Counted from the stretch's first letter, positions 27,076-36,654 are shown. The stretch is 64,000 nt of DNA from Saprospiraceae bacterium (GCA_020628645.1 JAHDES010000008.1:74607-138606); one strand, 5' to 3'. The notes: a model not told the origin generated them from the sequence alone. Numbers and translations: made by a program.

Positions 27076-28482
27076 CTATCTCTCCACGAGTTGTCGGAAC
27101 TCTTCAATAATGTTGCGCTGTCCATTTTGCGTAAGGTAGGAAAATTTTCCATTTTTATCTACTATATGATACAAGGGAATACTGGATATATCGTATTTCT
27201 TAGATATATCTTCCAAAGATAGTACCAATCCATTCACACCTGTCGGATTATGACGAATTCTTGCGGATTCCCAAGCTGTATCATTTTTATCAATAGATAC
27301 ATTAAGTAAGACGACTCCCATATCTTGCAATTGCTGTCGAATATCGGCCGATTTTTTGAATCCTTCAATACAAGGTTTGCACCAACTGGCCCAGAAACTG
27401 ATGTACACAACTTGACCTTTATAATCGGATAAGGCGATGAGTTTTCCATTTGGGTCAACCATATCAAAATCTGGTGCAGCTAAATCAGGCGTTCCGCTTA
27501 AAATACCGCCATAAACGGCTAATACCTCATCTGTATATTCTGAATAAGGATTATTCGCGGCAAATTTCTGAAAATGTTTAAAGGCTAATTCTGCATCTCC
27601 AGAACGATTGTACACTTCTTTTAAGAGGTGTGCTTGTAGAAAATATTTTACTCGTCCAGAAAAGGTGGTTTCTATTTTATCATAGATGGCAAAATGGGCT
27701 TTGTATTTATATAAAGATTCAGGTAGATGAAGTGCTAAAGCATAGGCATTTAAAAAGTTTTGATAAGAAGAATAAGAGAGCATGTTTTCATCCTGTAATC
27801 GCTGTTGAGGGAGCAAAGAAATTTTTGTGCTTTCATTGGGATGGGCTAATGACCAAGCAATACGATTGGTTGCATTATGATATAAACTATTGGCTTTTAA
27901 ATGTTGATATAAATTAGAGCTGAGTTGAGATTGATGTTGGTTTAAAAAGCGAGTTGTTTTTTCAAATTGTTGGTTTAAATGTTGTTCATAAGTAGATTTA
28001 GTACTGCTTTTAGATTGATGAAATTCATTAGCATCTACTAATACTTTTAAATAAGCACCATCATAGGTTTCTTGATTTAAATCGCCAAACTGTGTAGAAT
28101 ATTGATGTAAAATTCGATTATTTTGACTGCCTTTTCCTGAGAATTGCAGTGAGCTTTTTAGATGATTATTCGACCATTGAAGTTGTAAATCATCATTAGG
28201 TTCAAGAAATAAGTCAATGGTTTGTCTATCATATTCTAAGGTGACAAAAGTTGCTTTCGATAAATCCAGTTGGAAACTTGCAGCTTGATCTGCTCCCAAA
28301 GTTACACGAAAAATACTGAGCTGATCCGTATTACCGTCTTTTTGATATTTGAGGCTTACTTGATCGCTAGTGGGTTGATTTACTTCGATAGATAAATGAA
28401 CGGTACTTGCTTGAAGTAAAGTGGTACACATCAATGCCATTAGAAAGAAGAAATGGCGCAAGAAAAAATTCTTTTTGTTCAT
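27076..28482 (-). CDS. TlpA-like thioredoxin-fold protein, exported
   Basis: The 468-residue protein has a signal peptide (to about residue 25, LLQAS). An N-terminal beta-rich domain and a helical middle lead to a C-terminal redoxin domain with the active-site motif FWASWCKPC near residue 370 and the following cis-Pro strand (ISSIPLYHIVDKNG). This is the layout of Bacteroidota TlpA/DUF4369-type disulfide oxidoreductases, which probably act in the periplasm. The T9SS plug-domain gene lies 33 bases upstream. Many secreted proteins in this window carry paired cysteines that could be clients, which is inference. Confidence 0.85.
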   Translation of the reverse strand: MNKKNFFLRHFFFLMALMCTTLLQASTVHLSIEVNQPTSDQVSLKYQKDGNTDQLSIFRVTLGADQAASFQLDLSKATFVTLEYDRQTIDLFLEPNDDLQLQWSNNHLKSSLQFSGKGSQNNRILHQYSTQFGDLNQETYDGAYLKVLVDANEFHQSKSSTKSTYEQHLNQQFEKTTRFLNQHQSQLSSNLYQHLKANSLYHNATNRIAWSLAHPNESTKISLLPQQRLQDENMLSYSSYQNFLNAYALALHLPESLYKYKAHFAIYDKIETTFSGRVKYFLQAHLLKEVYNRSGDAELAFKHFQKFAANNPYSEYTDEVLAVYGGILSGTPDLAAPDFDMVDPNGKLIALSDYKGQVVYISFWASWCKPCIEGFKKSADIRQQLQDMGVVLLNVSIDKNDTAWESARIRHNPTGVNGLVLSLEDISKKYDISSIPLYHIVDKNGKFSYLTQNGQRNIIEEFRQLVER

Positions 28483-28515
28483 AGAAAATGAAAAATAAGT
28501 TAAAGTATAGAGAAA

Positions 28516-29817
28516 TTAACGATTGGAACTTAAAAATTGTATCGCTGTTAAACGATCAAATCGTTGCCCAATAGGGCGATAATAGACAAGTATGTAATAA
28601 TCATTTTTAGTTTCATACCAATTGCCTTCTAGTTCTTCGAGGTCAACGATATTTGTTCCTTTTGGAACAGCAGCATAGAGGTAATCATAGTAGCCTTGTT
28701 TGAGCCAGCAACCTGTTTCATAATATTGTTTTTCTGCAATGTAATCTAGTTTAAACTCTTCTTTCAATTCCCAATCTGTCAATGCCCCAAAAAGATAAAC
28801 GTCATGATCTAGAAGTTCAGTTGGCGATTCTAAACCAAAATAGGTCAAGATATATTCACCCGTAAGATGATGATCTTTCTGGTAGTATTTATTAATAGGG
28901 ATGCGCGGGTCATCTCTATTTTCAATAATATATTCTCCATTAAAGTCATTAAACGATAAATAAGGAAGATAGGCTCTTTTTCGATCTAAATTGACATAGG
29001 CATCATAGCCTCCATCTACGCGCTCTACTTCTATTCCATCATGTGGAAATCGTAAAGATCGTAAATCTACAAAGCGCCATTCTTTACTAGATGGAAATAC
29101 AATTTTATCTTGATGGTCAAAGACTAAATCAGTCCCTTTTAAAAAAACAGGTTTTAAATTTGTAATGGCATTATCCCATCTACCATTTTGCAAAACGGTT
29201 GCACTTATTTCAGTTAGGGGATTTTTAACAATTGCATCTTTCTTTGTACTAACGGTAAAATCAATTTCTTGATGGGTTCTTTGTTTGCTGACTTTGGCAG
29301 GGAGATTCATACTTGCTCGAATACCCATTGTTTGTTCAACTACTAAAAAACGGCGGACAATTGAAAGATGTTTTTCTCCTCCATCATCCTCTTCATAAAC
29401 TTTTAACAAATAATTTCCCGATTGAGTGAAGCTAATATTATCGTTGGGCAAAAAAAGTTTATAGTGAGCAAAGTTGGAAAAGGAACGATAAGAAAATTCA
29501 AAATCATTGATATCTACATTTTGAAATCCATTGGCATATTCAAAAAAAGCAAGATCAGAGGGTGTCCAGTCATGATTGCAATGTTCAATGGTATAAGAAT
29601 AATCCTTGCGCTCGCCATCTACATCATCAAAATAAAAAATGAGTTCCCCATCACCACCTAAGCTTACAAAAGGCAGCGTAGTGGGACTTCCAACAGGATG
29701 AAATCGAACCGTTCGAATATTATCAAAATAAATATGATTAGTATTGTCTTGTGCAGTCAGTGCATCTATTTGCGATAAAAAGCATAGGACAAATAAAAAT
29801 AGAGAAGTTTTATTCAT
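28516..29817 (-). CDS. T9SS plug-domain (DUF5103) protein
   Basis: The protein has a signal peptide (MNKTSLFLFVLCFLSQ, cleaved near TAQ) and the full-length DUF5103 domain, now described as the plug protein of the type IX secretion translocon. The N-terminal region reads NIRTVRFHPVG and contains the aromatic YTIEHCNHDWTPSDL core. In the SprA translocon structure a protein of this family closes the periplasmic side of the pore. I use the ATG at 29817; it overlaps the end of the HlyD-like gene by eight bases, suggesting translational coupling, and an ATG four codons earlier (29829) is also possible. T9SS-sorted proteins occur elsewhere in this window. Confidence 0.85.
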   Translation of the reverse strand: MNKTSLFLFVLCFLSQIDALTAQDNTNHIYFDNIRTVRFHPVGSPTTLPFVSLGGDGELIFYFDDVDGERKDYSYTIEHCNHDWTPSDLAFFEYANGFQNVDINDFEFSYRSFSNFAHYKLFLPNDNISFTQSGNYLLKVYEEDDGGEKHLSIVRRFLVVEQTMGIRASMNLPAKVSKQRTHQEIDFTVSTKKDAIVKNPLTEISATVLQNGRWDNAITNLKPVFLKGTDLVFDHQDKIVFPSSKEWRFVDLRSLRFPHDGIEVERVDGGYDAYVNLDRKRAYLPYLSFNDFNGEYIIENRDDPRIPINKYYQKDHHLTGEYILTYFGLESPTELLDHDVYLFGALTDWELKEEFKLDYIAEKQYYETGCWLKQGYYDYLYAAVPKGTNIVDLEELEGNWYETKNDYYILVYYRPIGQRFDRLTAIQFLSSNR

Positions 29818-31081
29818 TTCGAATGACATCTAAAATTTGGTCAAATAATCGTTCAATTAAACGGCGTTTCTCCGTAATAATACGAGCCGTTCCTTGCATT
29901 TCTTCACTAAAAGAAAGTTGTTTATCGTAGGTTGTTGTCAATTGGTTAGGTAGGTCGATAGACACTTGATAGGTGGCTTTTTCAGCTACACCTGAAAGAT
30001 AGGCGACTTGCCCTTTTAATACGCCATATTCTTTGTACGGGAAAGCATCCATACGGATATTTACATCCATTCCACGCTTTACTTTCCCTGAGTTAAATTC
30101 GGGAAGAATAGCACGTACGACTACATTTTCAGGGGAAGCTTTTTCAGACGAAATTAAGATTAATTCCGTGCCTGCTGTTAAAAATTGTCCATTTCTCCAG
30201 TTATCTAAAACATTTACTTTACCACTAATGGGAGCTTCTAACAAATAGGTTCTTTTCCACTCGTCGATCGCGTTTTGAACCAGGTTTTGTCTAGACTTCA
30301 TCTCAATGCGTAATTGAGCACTATTGTTCACTCGAGATTCCTGTAGGATCAAAATTTGGTTTTGCAGTTCTTCAATTCGTATAGAATTATTGAATGCTCT
30401 ATTTTGGTGTTCTTCCAATTGTCGTTTGGCAGAAAGAAAACGTTCGGTACTTTGTTCTACTTCTATGGCACTAGCTGCTCCTTCACGCGCCAATCCTTCA
30501 TCTCGTTGCATTGCTTTTTGGGCTAATGCGAGTTGGTCATTGAGAGTGTTTTCTTGTTTTTTTAAGGCAGTATTGAGTTGTTGAATTTCTTTGATTTGAT
30601 TACGAATTCGATTGATTTTATCATTACTCAGGTCATTTTGTAGAAATCGTTTGAGATTATCATATTCATTCAAAAAGCTTGTCCAAACAGCTTGTATCTT
30701 ACCCAGTTTAAGATCGTTTCTAGGGGGAGTATTGGTTTCTTCATGGAGATAAGCTTCTATTTTTTGGATGTCTTTTAACTCAGCAGTACTTTCAATTTGC
30801 GCGATAATTTGTCCTTGCTCAATAATTTCATCATTGGATAGATTAAACTTTTGTAGTTTTCCTGCTACCTTATTAACTACTTTGAGTGGAGGATTTTCAG
30901 AAGTGATAAGCACTCTAGCCTCAATGATATCAGGATAACTTACCCAAAATGACACAATTCCGAGTACACAAAAACCAATAAATATCACAGCAATTCCCCA
31001 TCGGAGCATCCAAGACGGAGGTCGTCCAATAATTTGCCGAATGGCGTCGTGTTCTTGTATGATGGTTTCCTTATTAGGCAT
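29810..31081 (-). CDS. HlyD-family membrane fusion protein
   Basis: The 423-residue protein has a short cytoplasmic N-terminus, one membrane helix (about 27-48), a lipoyl-like beta segment, a long coiled coil (about 110-265, rich in Gln, Glu and Lys) and a C-terminal beta-barrel region. This is the periplasmic adaptor of a type I-like export system. The phrase RPPSWMLRWG is typical of Bacteroidota adaptors that work with C39-peptidase ABC transporters, but no ABC transporter or TolC gene is adjacent. Instead it is followed by the T9SS plug protein with an 8-base overlap. Its partner is therefore unknown. Confidence 0.85.
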   Translation of the reverse strand: MPNKETIIQEHDAIRQIIGRPPSWMLRWGIAVIFIGFCVLGIVSFWVSYPDIIEARVLITSENPPLKVVNKVAGKLQKFNLSNDEIIEQGQIIAQIESTAELKDIQKIEAYLHEETNTPPRNDLKLGKIQAVWTSFLNEYDNLKRFLQNDLSNDKINRIRNQIKEIQQLNTALKKQENTLNDQLALAQKAMQRDEGLAREGAASAIEVEQSTERFLSAKRQLEEHQNRAFNNSIRIEELQNQILILQESRVNNSAQLRIEMKSRQNLVQNAIDEWKRTYLLEAPISGKVNVLDNWRNGQFLTAGTELILISSEKASPENVVVRAILPEFNSGKVKRGMDVNIRMDAFPYKEYGVLKGQVAYLSGVAEKATYQVSIDLPNQLTTTYDKQLSFSEEMQGTARIITEKRRLIERLFDQILDVIRNE

Positions 31082-31202
31082 TTCTGGTTTTATAACGTAA
31101 GTCTAATGCGTTTAGCCATAAAATTACAGGCTTTTATCAAAATTTTAAGAAATCTCTCCTTGCTTTCTTTTATTTTAGAAGATAGAATAGCCAAAAGGCA
31201 TA

Positions 31203-31231
31203 TTGGAAATACTATTATTTTGCTACTTTTG
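31203..31231 (+). promoter_or_regulatory. Promoter of the PAP2-like membrane protein
   Basis: TTG (31203-31205), an 18-base spacer and TACTTTTG (31224-31231) fit the consensus with a slightly short spacer. Transcription would begin near 31238, only about 12 bases before the chosen ATG at 31250, which argues against the longer upstream frame. Confidence 0.5.
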
Positions 31232-31249
31232 TACAGTAATTTATTCGGT

Positions 31250-31912
31250 ATGCTTCGTATCGCAGCTCATATATTATCGGTCGTTTTTCACCCTCTGCTT
31301 ATATTAACGTATATGCTGGTGCTATTACTATTGATTAACCCTTATTTATTTGGTTTACATCATTTGCAAGGAAACATCCCCCTAATTTTACTCGTTTTTT
31401 CTTCTACATTTCTAATACCTGCTTGTGGTGTATTATTAATGAAACAATTAGGCTTTATTCATTCGCTTCAAATGAAAGATCGAATGGAACGCATTGGACC
31501 TTATATCATGACAGGAATATTTTACATGTGGATGTTTCGAAATATGGTATCTAACCCTACCATACCCACTGCCTATTCTATATTTGTATTAGGATCAACA
31601 ATTGCACTTTTTTTGGCTTTTTTTATCAATATTTTTACTAAAATAAGCGCACATGCTATTGGAATGGGGGGATTATTGGGGATGGTTATTTTGACGATGT
31701 GGAATTTTAGCTATGGCGATTTTCCAGTAAATTTGGGTCAAATTGGAACTGTTCAAGTTCAAATGCATACGCTTTTGATGGTCGTTATTTTATTGGCAGG
31801 AATGGTGGGTACAGCTCGACTTATTCTGAAAGCGCATGAACCCAAAGATCTTTATGGGGGCTATTTGATTGGATTTGTAACGCAATTTTTAGCTTTTGTT
31901 CTTTTAGTATAA
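31250..31912 (+). CDS. Multi-pass membrane protein, PAP2-like
   Basis: The 220-residue protein has about six hydrophobic segments. A KISAHAIGMGG motif (131-141) between two of them resembles the K-x-S-x-H-x-x-G phosphatase region of PAP2-superfamily proteins found in Bacteroidota, which act on lipid phosphates. The classical PSGH and SRxxxxxHxxxD motifs are not visible, so activity is uncertain. The frame is open 72 codons further left, overlapping the divergent HlyD-like gene, but the promoter at 31203-31231 supports the ATG at 31250. A terminator is not obvious; the cyclase gene follows after 71 bases. Confidence 0.65.
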   Translation: MLRIAAHILSVVFHPLLILTYMLVLLLLINPYLFGLHHLQGNIPLILLVFSSTFLIPACGVLLMKQLGFIHSLQMKDRMERIGPYIMTGIFYMWMFRNMVSNPTIPTAYSIFVLGSTIALFLAFFINIFTKISAHAIGMGGLLGMVILTMWNFSYGDFPVNLGQIGTVQVQMHTLLMVVILLAGMVGTARLILKAHEPKDLYGGYLIGFVTQFLAFVLLV

Positions 31913-31983
31913 GTTATAAAAATAGATATTTTTTCTGGTTTTATATATGGTAAAATTTTATATTTGACCTAAATAGAAAAAGA

Positions 31984-33633
31984 ATGACCTTTTACAACTA
32001 TATTTTCTTCTTTTTTCTTCTTCTTTTTTCTTCAATTGGGATGCAAGCCCAATCGGCTAGTGAATTAGAAGCGCGACTAAAAAAAGCAAGTTCTTCTACA
32101 GAAAGAATGCAACTCAAATATGAATTGGCGGGCGTTTATATGAATTCTGACCTCCAGAAAGCTGCCATGCATATTCAAGATGCACAAGATATTGCTCGTC
32201 AGAAAAAAGATCGTTCTATGGCAGCAAAAATCATATTCCGAGATGCTGAAATCCACATTAAACGAAGAGATCGAGATCGTGCGGAGGCTCGTTTCAAAGG
32301 AGCGTTGAGTGCAGCTAAAGACTCCCGTAATGATGAAATTGCCTTAAAAAGTCTTGACCAATTGGCACGGATTGCCTATGAAGATCGAAACTACCGAGGT
32401 GCGTATAACTATTCTAAAGAGGCTGTAGCTTATCTGAAAAAAAATAGAGCGGCTAGTACTTCTTCTTCTAGTTCCTCCTCTTCTTCTGGATCGGTAACAC
32501 GCTTGACCAATGACAATGTAAAATTGAAAAATGAAAACCGTCAATTGGAAAAAGAAATTATGCGCGTCAAAGAAGAATTAGCAGGGATGAAAGGGGAGAA
32601 GTTTGATGCAAGTGCTGCGAAAAAAGAACTTGATGCCCAAAAAAGAAAACTCGAACGAGAACGTGCTAGCATAGAAGAAGAACTCAAACAACGCGAAGCA
32701 GAAATTGCGAATATCTCAGAGGAAAAAGAAAAAGCTGAAGAACGAACTCAGCGATACATTAGTCGCTATAAAAAACTCTCGGAAGACGAAAAAGAACAAG
32801 CGTATGAGTTGGAGCTAAAAGAGAAAGAACTCTTACAAGCACAGCTTGCCACACAGGAACAAGAACAGTATACCAAATTGGCAGCCATTGGCGCAGGCGT
32901 TTTAGGACTATTGATTTTATTCTTTATTACCATGTTGATTTCCAATCGGCGATCTAAAAAGGCCTTGGAAAATAAGAATAAAGAAATTGACGAAGAGCGC
33001 AAACGTTCAGATGAGTTATTACTTAATATCCTTCCTGAACCCATCGCCTACGAACTCAAAGAAAATGGTAAAGCCAAAGCCCAAAAGTATGATAGTGTAT
33101 CGGTCTTGTTTACCGACTTTAAAAACTTCTCAGGAATCTCCGAAAAATTACAACCTGAACAACTCGTTTCAGAACTCGATCATTGCTTCAAAGCATTTGA
33201 TTATATCATTTCACAATATAAAGGCATCGAAAAAATTAAAACTATTGGTGATGCCTATATGTGTGCAAGTGGCTTAACGGATCGTAAAAAACTACCTACC
33301 GATTTGGTAAAAGCAGCCATGGAAATGCAGGAATTTTTGAAGGATTATAAACAAGATCGTTCTCGACAAGGACTTCCGTTCTTTGAAGCACGCATTGGTA
33401 TACATACTGGCCCTGTGGTAGCGGGCGTAGTGGGCTTCAATAAATTTGCTTACGATATTTGGGGCGATACCGTAAATATTGCTGCTCGTATGGAATCTAA
33501 TTCTGATGTAGGGCGAGTCAATATCTCCGAATCAACCTACAATCAAGTGAAGTACAAATTTCAATGTCAATATCGTGGAAAAATCGCTGCGAAAAATAAG
33601 GGCATGATTGATATGTATTATGTATTGAATTAA
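31984..33633 (+). CDS. Class III adenylyl cyclase with exported TPR-like and coiled-coil region
   Basis: The 549-residue protein has a signal peptide (cleaved near QAQ, residue 23), helical TPR-like repeats (about 25-155), a serine run (158-169), a long coiled coil (175-290), one membrane helix (about 299-320) and a cytoplasmic class III cyclase domain (about 370-549). All catalytic residues are present: metal ligands D378 and D423, adenine-selecting K419 and D491, and transition-state N498 and R502. I therefore predict cAMP rather than cGMP. A periplasmic signal detected by the TPR region would be passed through the coiled coil. The crp-like protein elsewhere in the window could be an effector, but that is speculative. 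Confidence 0.9.
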   Translation: MTFYNYIFFFFLLLFSSIGMQAQSASELEARLKKASSSTERMQLKYELAGVYMNSDLQKAAMHIQDAQDIARQKKDRSMAAKIIFRDAEIHIKRRDRDRAEARFKGALSAAKDSRNDEIALKSLDQLARIAYEDRNYRGAYNYSKEAVAYLKKNRAASTSSSSSSSSSGSVTRLTNDNVKLKNENRQLEKEIMRVKEELAGMKGEKFDASAAKKELDAQKRKLERERASIEEELKQREAEIANISEEKEKAEERTQRYISRYKKLSEDEKEQAYELELKEKELLQAQLATQEQEQYTKLAAIGAGVLGLLILFFITMLISNRRSKKALENKNKEIDEERKRSDELLLNILPEPIAYELKENGKAKAQKYDSVSVLFTDFKNFSGISEKLQPEQLVSELDHCFKAFDYIISQYKGIEKIKTIGDAYMCASGLTDRKKLPTDLVKAAMEMQEFLKDYKQDRSRQGLPFFEARIGIHTGPVVAGVVGFNKFAYDIWGDTVNIAARMESNSDVGRVNISESTYNQVKYKFQCQYRGKIAAKNKGMIDMYYVLN

Positions 33634-33761
33634 GACTTCGTCAATTCTTCAATCTCCAAAAGAAGTGTAACAACTATAATATTTTAAATTTTCGAATTCA
33701 TTTGACGATAAACCTTATAGATGATTAACTGTTGAATAAAAAGTAAATTTAATCATCATCT

Positions 33762-34490
33762 ATGTCCAATCTACCCATCACTACCATCACTTTTTTCCGT
33801 TATCAAAGCTGGTCAAATAAATGGTGGGGCTTCAAGCAGATGGGATTACTACCCGAACAGTTGCAGACCATTGAAGGAATTACATTTGCTAAAATGCTAG
33901 GAAGTGGCGCGGGGCGAGGCTTTAGTATCTTTCCCAATTTTGGGGTATATGGATTATTAATTTCATGGGAAAATGAAGTGTATGCAAATTCATTTTTTCA
34001 GGCACATCCGATTTTTTTACAACAAAAAGAACGTGCTAAAGAATACCTCACCTTATTTTTACATCCTACAAAATCACACGGTACTTGGGATGAAGTTGAA
34101 CCATTTAAAACGACTCACCCTTTTGATAAAAAACAAGCAGTAGCGGTTATTACACGAGCTACCATTTATACTAAGCATTTACTTGGTTTTTGGCGTTTTG
34201 TACCTCAAGTTAGTCGATCTGTTCATGATAAAAAAGGAAGAATTTTTTCTATTGGAATTGGAGAACTCCCTCTTATTCAACAAGCGACCTTTAGTATTTG
34301 GGAAAACAGCGAACTTATGATGGACTATGCCTATAAAAGTAAGTTTCATAAAGAAGTCATCCAAAAAACGCGAGAGCTTGGTTGGTATAAAGAAGAATTA
34401 TTTGCCCGTTTTATACCCTACAAAAAAGAAGGGAAATGGGGAGATTTAAATTTAGACCAACTATTAACTGCAACCCCTCTTTCTATCTAA
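33762..34490 (+). CDS. Spheroidene monooxygenase-like (CrtA) protein
   Basis: The 242 residues match the CrtA family of carotenoid ketolases along their length. Diagnostic phrases are KMLGSGAGRGFSIFPNFGVYGLL in short pieces, AVITRATI, the FWRFVPQVS segment, IGIGELPLIQQATFSIW and GWYKEELFARF at the end. CrtA-type enzymes introduce keto groups into acyclic carotenoids. No other crt gene is present here, although mevalonate-pathway genes lie 12 kb away. The physiological substrate is unknown. The gene is monocistronic between the cyclase and glutaryl-CoA dehydrogenase. Confidence 0.82.
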   Translation: MSNLPITTITFFRYQSWSNKWWGFKQMGLLPEQLQTIEGITFAKMLGSGAGRGFSIFPNFGVYGLLISWENEVYANSFFQAHPIFLQQKERAKEYLTLFLHPTKSHGTWDEVEPFKTTHPFDKKQAVAVITRATIYTKHLLGFWRFVPQVSRSVHDKKGRIFSIGIGELPLIQQATFSIWENSELMMDYAYKSKFHKEVIQKTRELGWYKEELFARFIPYKKEGKWGDLNLDQLLTATPLSI

Positions 34491-34559
34491 TCGTATCTAT
34501 TTATTGTCATATTAAGGTTTCTTCCTTGCTAATGGGTAGTTTATCATTAATTTAATATG

Positions 34560-34567
34560 TATTTTTG
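34560..34567 (+). promoter_or_regulatory. Probable -7 element for gcdH
   Basis: TATTTTTG fits the -7 consensus and would start transcription near 34574, about 38 bases before the ATG. No TTG is present at the proper distance, so the call is weak. Confidence 0.35.
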
Positions 34568-34611
34568 TCAAAATTTTAAAATAAAACCAAACAAGATAAA
34601 ATCCTTCTATT

Positions 34612-35820
34612 ATGATAGGTAACGGTACTATTCAAAAACGCGCACGCCAAGACCAATATCAAGGACACGATTATTATAACATTGATGAGTTATTGAGCGA
34701 AGATCATATTTTAGCACGAGATGCTGTTCGAGATTGGGTGAAATCTGAAGTAAGCCCCATTATTGAAGAATATGCAGAACGCGCTGAATGCCCCAAACAT
34801 TTATTCAAAGGATTAGCAGAAATTGGAGCCTATGGTCCAAGTTTGCCAGCAGAATATGGATGTGGCGGTATGGATGAAATTGCTTATGGTATCATTATGC
34901 AAGAGCTAGAACGGGGAGATTCTGGTATTCGCTCTATGGCATCAGTTCAAGGATCATTAGTGATGTATCCGATTTATAGATTTGGTTCAGAAGAACAACG
35001 TCGTAAATACCTTCCCAAACTAGCAAGTGGAGAAATGATTGGTTGTTTTGGATTGACTGAACCCGATCATGGTTCTGATCCAAGCAGTATGATTACCAAT
35101 ATCAAAGATGATGGCGATGCTTACATCTTAAATGGTGCAAAAATGTGGATTACCAACTCACCACTAGCAGATATTGCAGTTGTTTGGGCAAAAAATGAAG
35201 AAGGACGTATTCAAGGATTGATTGTTGAACGAGGGATGAAAGGTTTTTCTACCCCTGAAATTCATGGAAAATGGTCATTACGAGCATCAATTACTGGAGA
35301 ATTAGTATTTGAAGATGTTCGTGTACCCAAATCTAATGTATTACCCAATGTCTCAGGATTAAAAGGCCCCTTATCTTGTTTATCTAAGGCACGTTATGGT
35401 ATCGCTTGGGGAGCGATTGGGGCAGGATTGGATTGTTACGATTCTGCTTTACGCTATTCACGCGAGCGTAAGCAATTTGGCAAACCGATTGGTCAGTTTC
35501 AGTTGACACAAAAGAAATTGGCGGAGATGATTACCGAAATTACCAAAGCACAATTATTAGCTTGGCGATTAGGAACATTAGCGAATGTAGGAAAAGCTAC
35601 ACCTGCTCAAATTTCGATGGCAAAACGAAATAATGTGAATATGGCATTAGAAATTGCACGAGAAGCACGTCAAATTCATGGTGGTATGGGGATTACCAAT
35701 GAGTATCCTGTGATGCGCCATATGATGAATCTTGAAACGGTATTAACTTATGAAGGTACGCACGACATCCATCTTTTAATTACAGGAATGGATGTTACTG
35801 GCTTTAATGCCTTCAAATAA
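34612..35820 (+). CDS. gcdH: Glutaryl-CoA dehydrogenase
   Basis: The FAD-dependent enzyme oxidises and decarboxylates glutaryl-CoA to crotonyl-CoA in lysine and tryptophan breakdown. The 402 residues follow the acyl-CoA dehydrogenase fold. The glutaryl-specific signature is clear: R107 in GIRSMASVQGSLVM, the FGLTEPDHGSDPSSM loop, and the catalytic glutamate E381 in TYEGTHDIH, followed by the closing DVTGFNAF. Other acyl-CoA dehydrogenases lack this combination. A strong terminator follows. No other gene of the pathway is nearby. Confidence 0.93.
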   Translation: MIGNGTIQKRARQDQYQGHDYYNIDELLSEDHILARDAVRDWVKSEVSPIIEEYAERAECPKHLFKGLAEIGAYGPSLPAEYGCGGMDEIAYGIIMQELERGDSGIRSMASVQGSLVMYPIYRFGSEEQRRKYLPKLASGEMIGCFGLTEPDHGSDPSSMITNIKDDGDAYILNGAKMWITNSPLADIAVVWAKNEEGRIQGLIVERGMKGFSTPEIHGKWSLRASITGELVFEDVRVPKSNVLPNVSGLKGPLSCLSKARYGIAWGAIGAGLDCYDSALRYSRERKQFGKPIGQFQLTQKKLAEMITEITKAQLLAWRLGTLANVGKATPAQISMAKRNNVNMALEIAREARQIHGGMGITNEYPVMRHMMNLETVLTYEGTHDIHLLITGMDVTGFNAFK

Positions 35821-35848
35821 ATGTAAAATTTCAAACCTTGAAATTCAA

Positions 35849-35893
35849 AATGTAAAAGTGATGATTATCGGTCGCTTTTACATTTTGTCTTTT
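35849..35893 (+). terminator. Intrinsic terminator after gcdH
   Basis: Arms 35849-35861 and 35872-35884 pair over 13 bases with one G-U pair and a 10-base loop, followed by TTGTCTTTTA. Confidence 0.75.
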
Positions 35894-35934
35894 ATAGCAG
35901 GGAGTATTTACTGATTTTTTCTTTTTTTTGTGTT

Positions 35935-36654
35935 ATGACCAACAAACTTTCCATAGTCATACCCGCTTACAACGAAGAGAGAACGATTCATCTCATCTTG
36001 GATAAAATTAAAGCTGTACAGCTTCAAGATGGATTAGAAAAAGAAATTATCCTAGTTAACGATTGTTCTACAGACCATACCAAAAAAGCTATTCAGTCTT
36101 ATCAAAAAAATAATCCTTCTCTTTCTATTCAATATTTTGAACATGCCACCAATCAAGGAAAAGGAGCTGCCTTGCATACAGGAATTGAAAAAGCAAGTGG
36201 TGATTATCTGATTATTCAAGATGCGGATTTAGAATATGATCCTCATGAGTATAACCAATTGTTGAAACCTATTTTAGATGGTCATGCAGATGTAGTTTAT
36301 GGCTCTCGTTTTATGGGGGGGAAGCCGCATCGAATTTTATTTTTTTGGCATTCCATCGGAAATAAATGGTTGACGGGCTTATCCAATATGCTTACCAATC
36401 TGAATTTAACCGATATGGAAACCTGCTATAAAGTTTTCCGATCTGAAATTATTAAAAACCTACATTTAAAAGAAAAACGCTTTGGCTTTGAACCAGAAGT
36501 TACGGCTAAGATTTCTCGTATCAAAAACATTCGTATTTATGAAGTCGGCATATCTTATTATGGGCGAACTTACGAAGAAGGGAAGAAGATAGGATGGAAA
36601 GATGGCTTTCGTGCGATTTATTGCATCTTAAAGTATAATTTGTTTACTAAATAA
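35935..36654 (+). CDS. Family 2 glycosyltransferase (polyprenol-phosphate type)
   Basis: The 239-residue cytoplasmic enzyme has the GT-A fold: [11 protein letters not shown] at the start, the nucleotide-binding VNDCSTDHT, the [10 protein letters not shown] loop and the metal-binding QDADLEYDP. The second half, with [21 protein letters not shown] and [11 protein letters not shown], matches dolichol/undecaprenyl-phosphate hexose synthases. No C-terminal membrane anchor is present, so it is the soluble form. It probably makes a lipid-linked sugar for glycan or glycoprotein synthesis. Its stop codon lies inside a hairpin shared with the convergent Uma2 gene. Confidence 0.88.
   Translation: MTNKLSIVIPAYNEERTIHLILDKIKAVQLQDGLEKEIILVNDCSTDHTKKAIQSYQKNNPSLSIQYFEHATNQGKGAALHTGIEKASGDYLIIQDADLEYDPHEYNQLLKPILDGHADVVYGSRFMGGKPHRILFFWHSIGNKWLTGLSNMLTNLNLTDMETCYKVFRSEIIKNLHLKEKRFGFEPEVTAKISRIKNIRIYEVGISYYGRTYEEGKKIGWKDGFRAIYCILKYNLFTK

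Noticed and set aside
29810..31081. Complete type I secretion system
   Set aside because: Only the HlyD-like adaptor is present. No ABC transporter, TolC-like protein or cargo is encoded nearby.
31034..31249. Longer N-terminus for the PAP2-like protein
   Set aside because: It would overlap the divergent HlyD-like gene by 48 bases and would cover a consensus promoter; the ATG at 31250 fits better.
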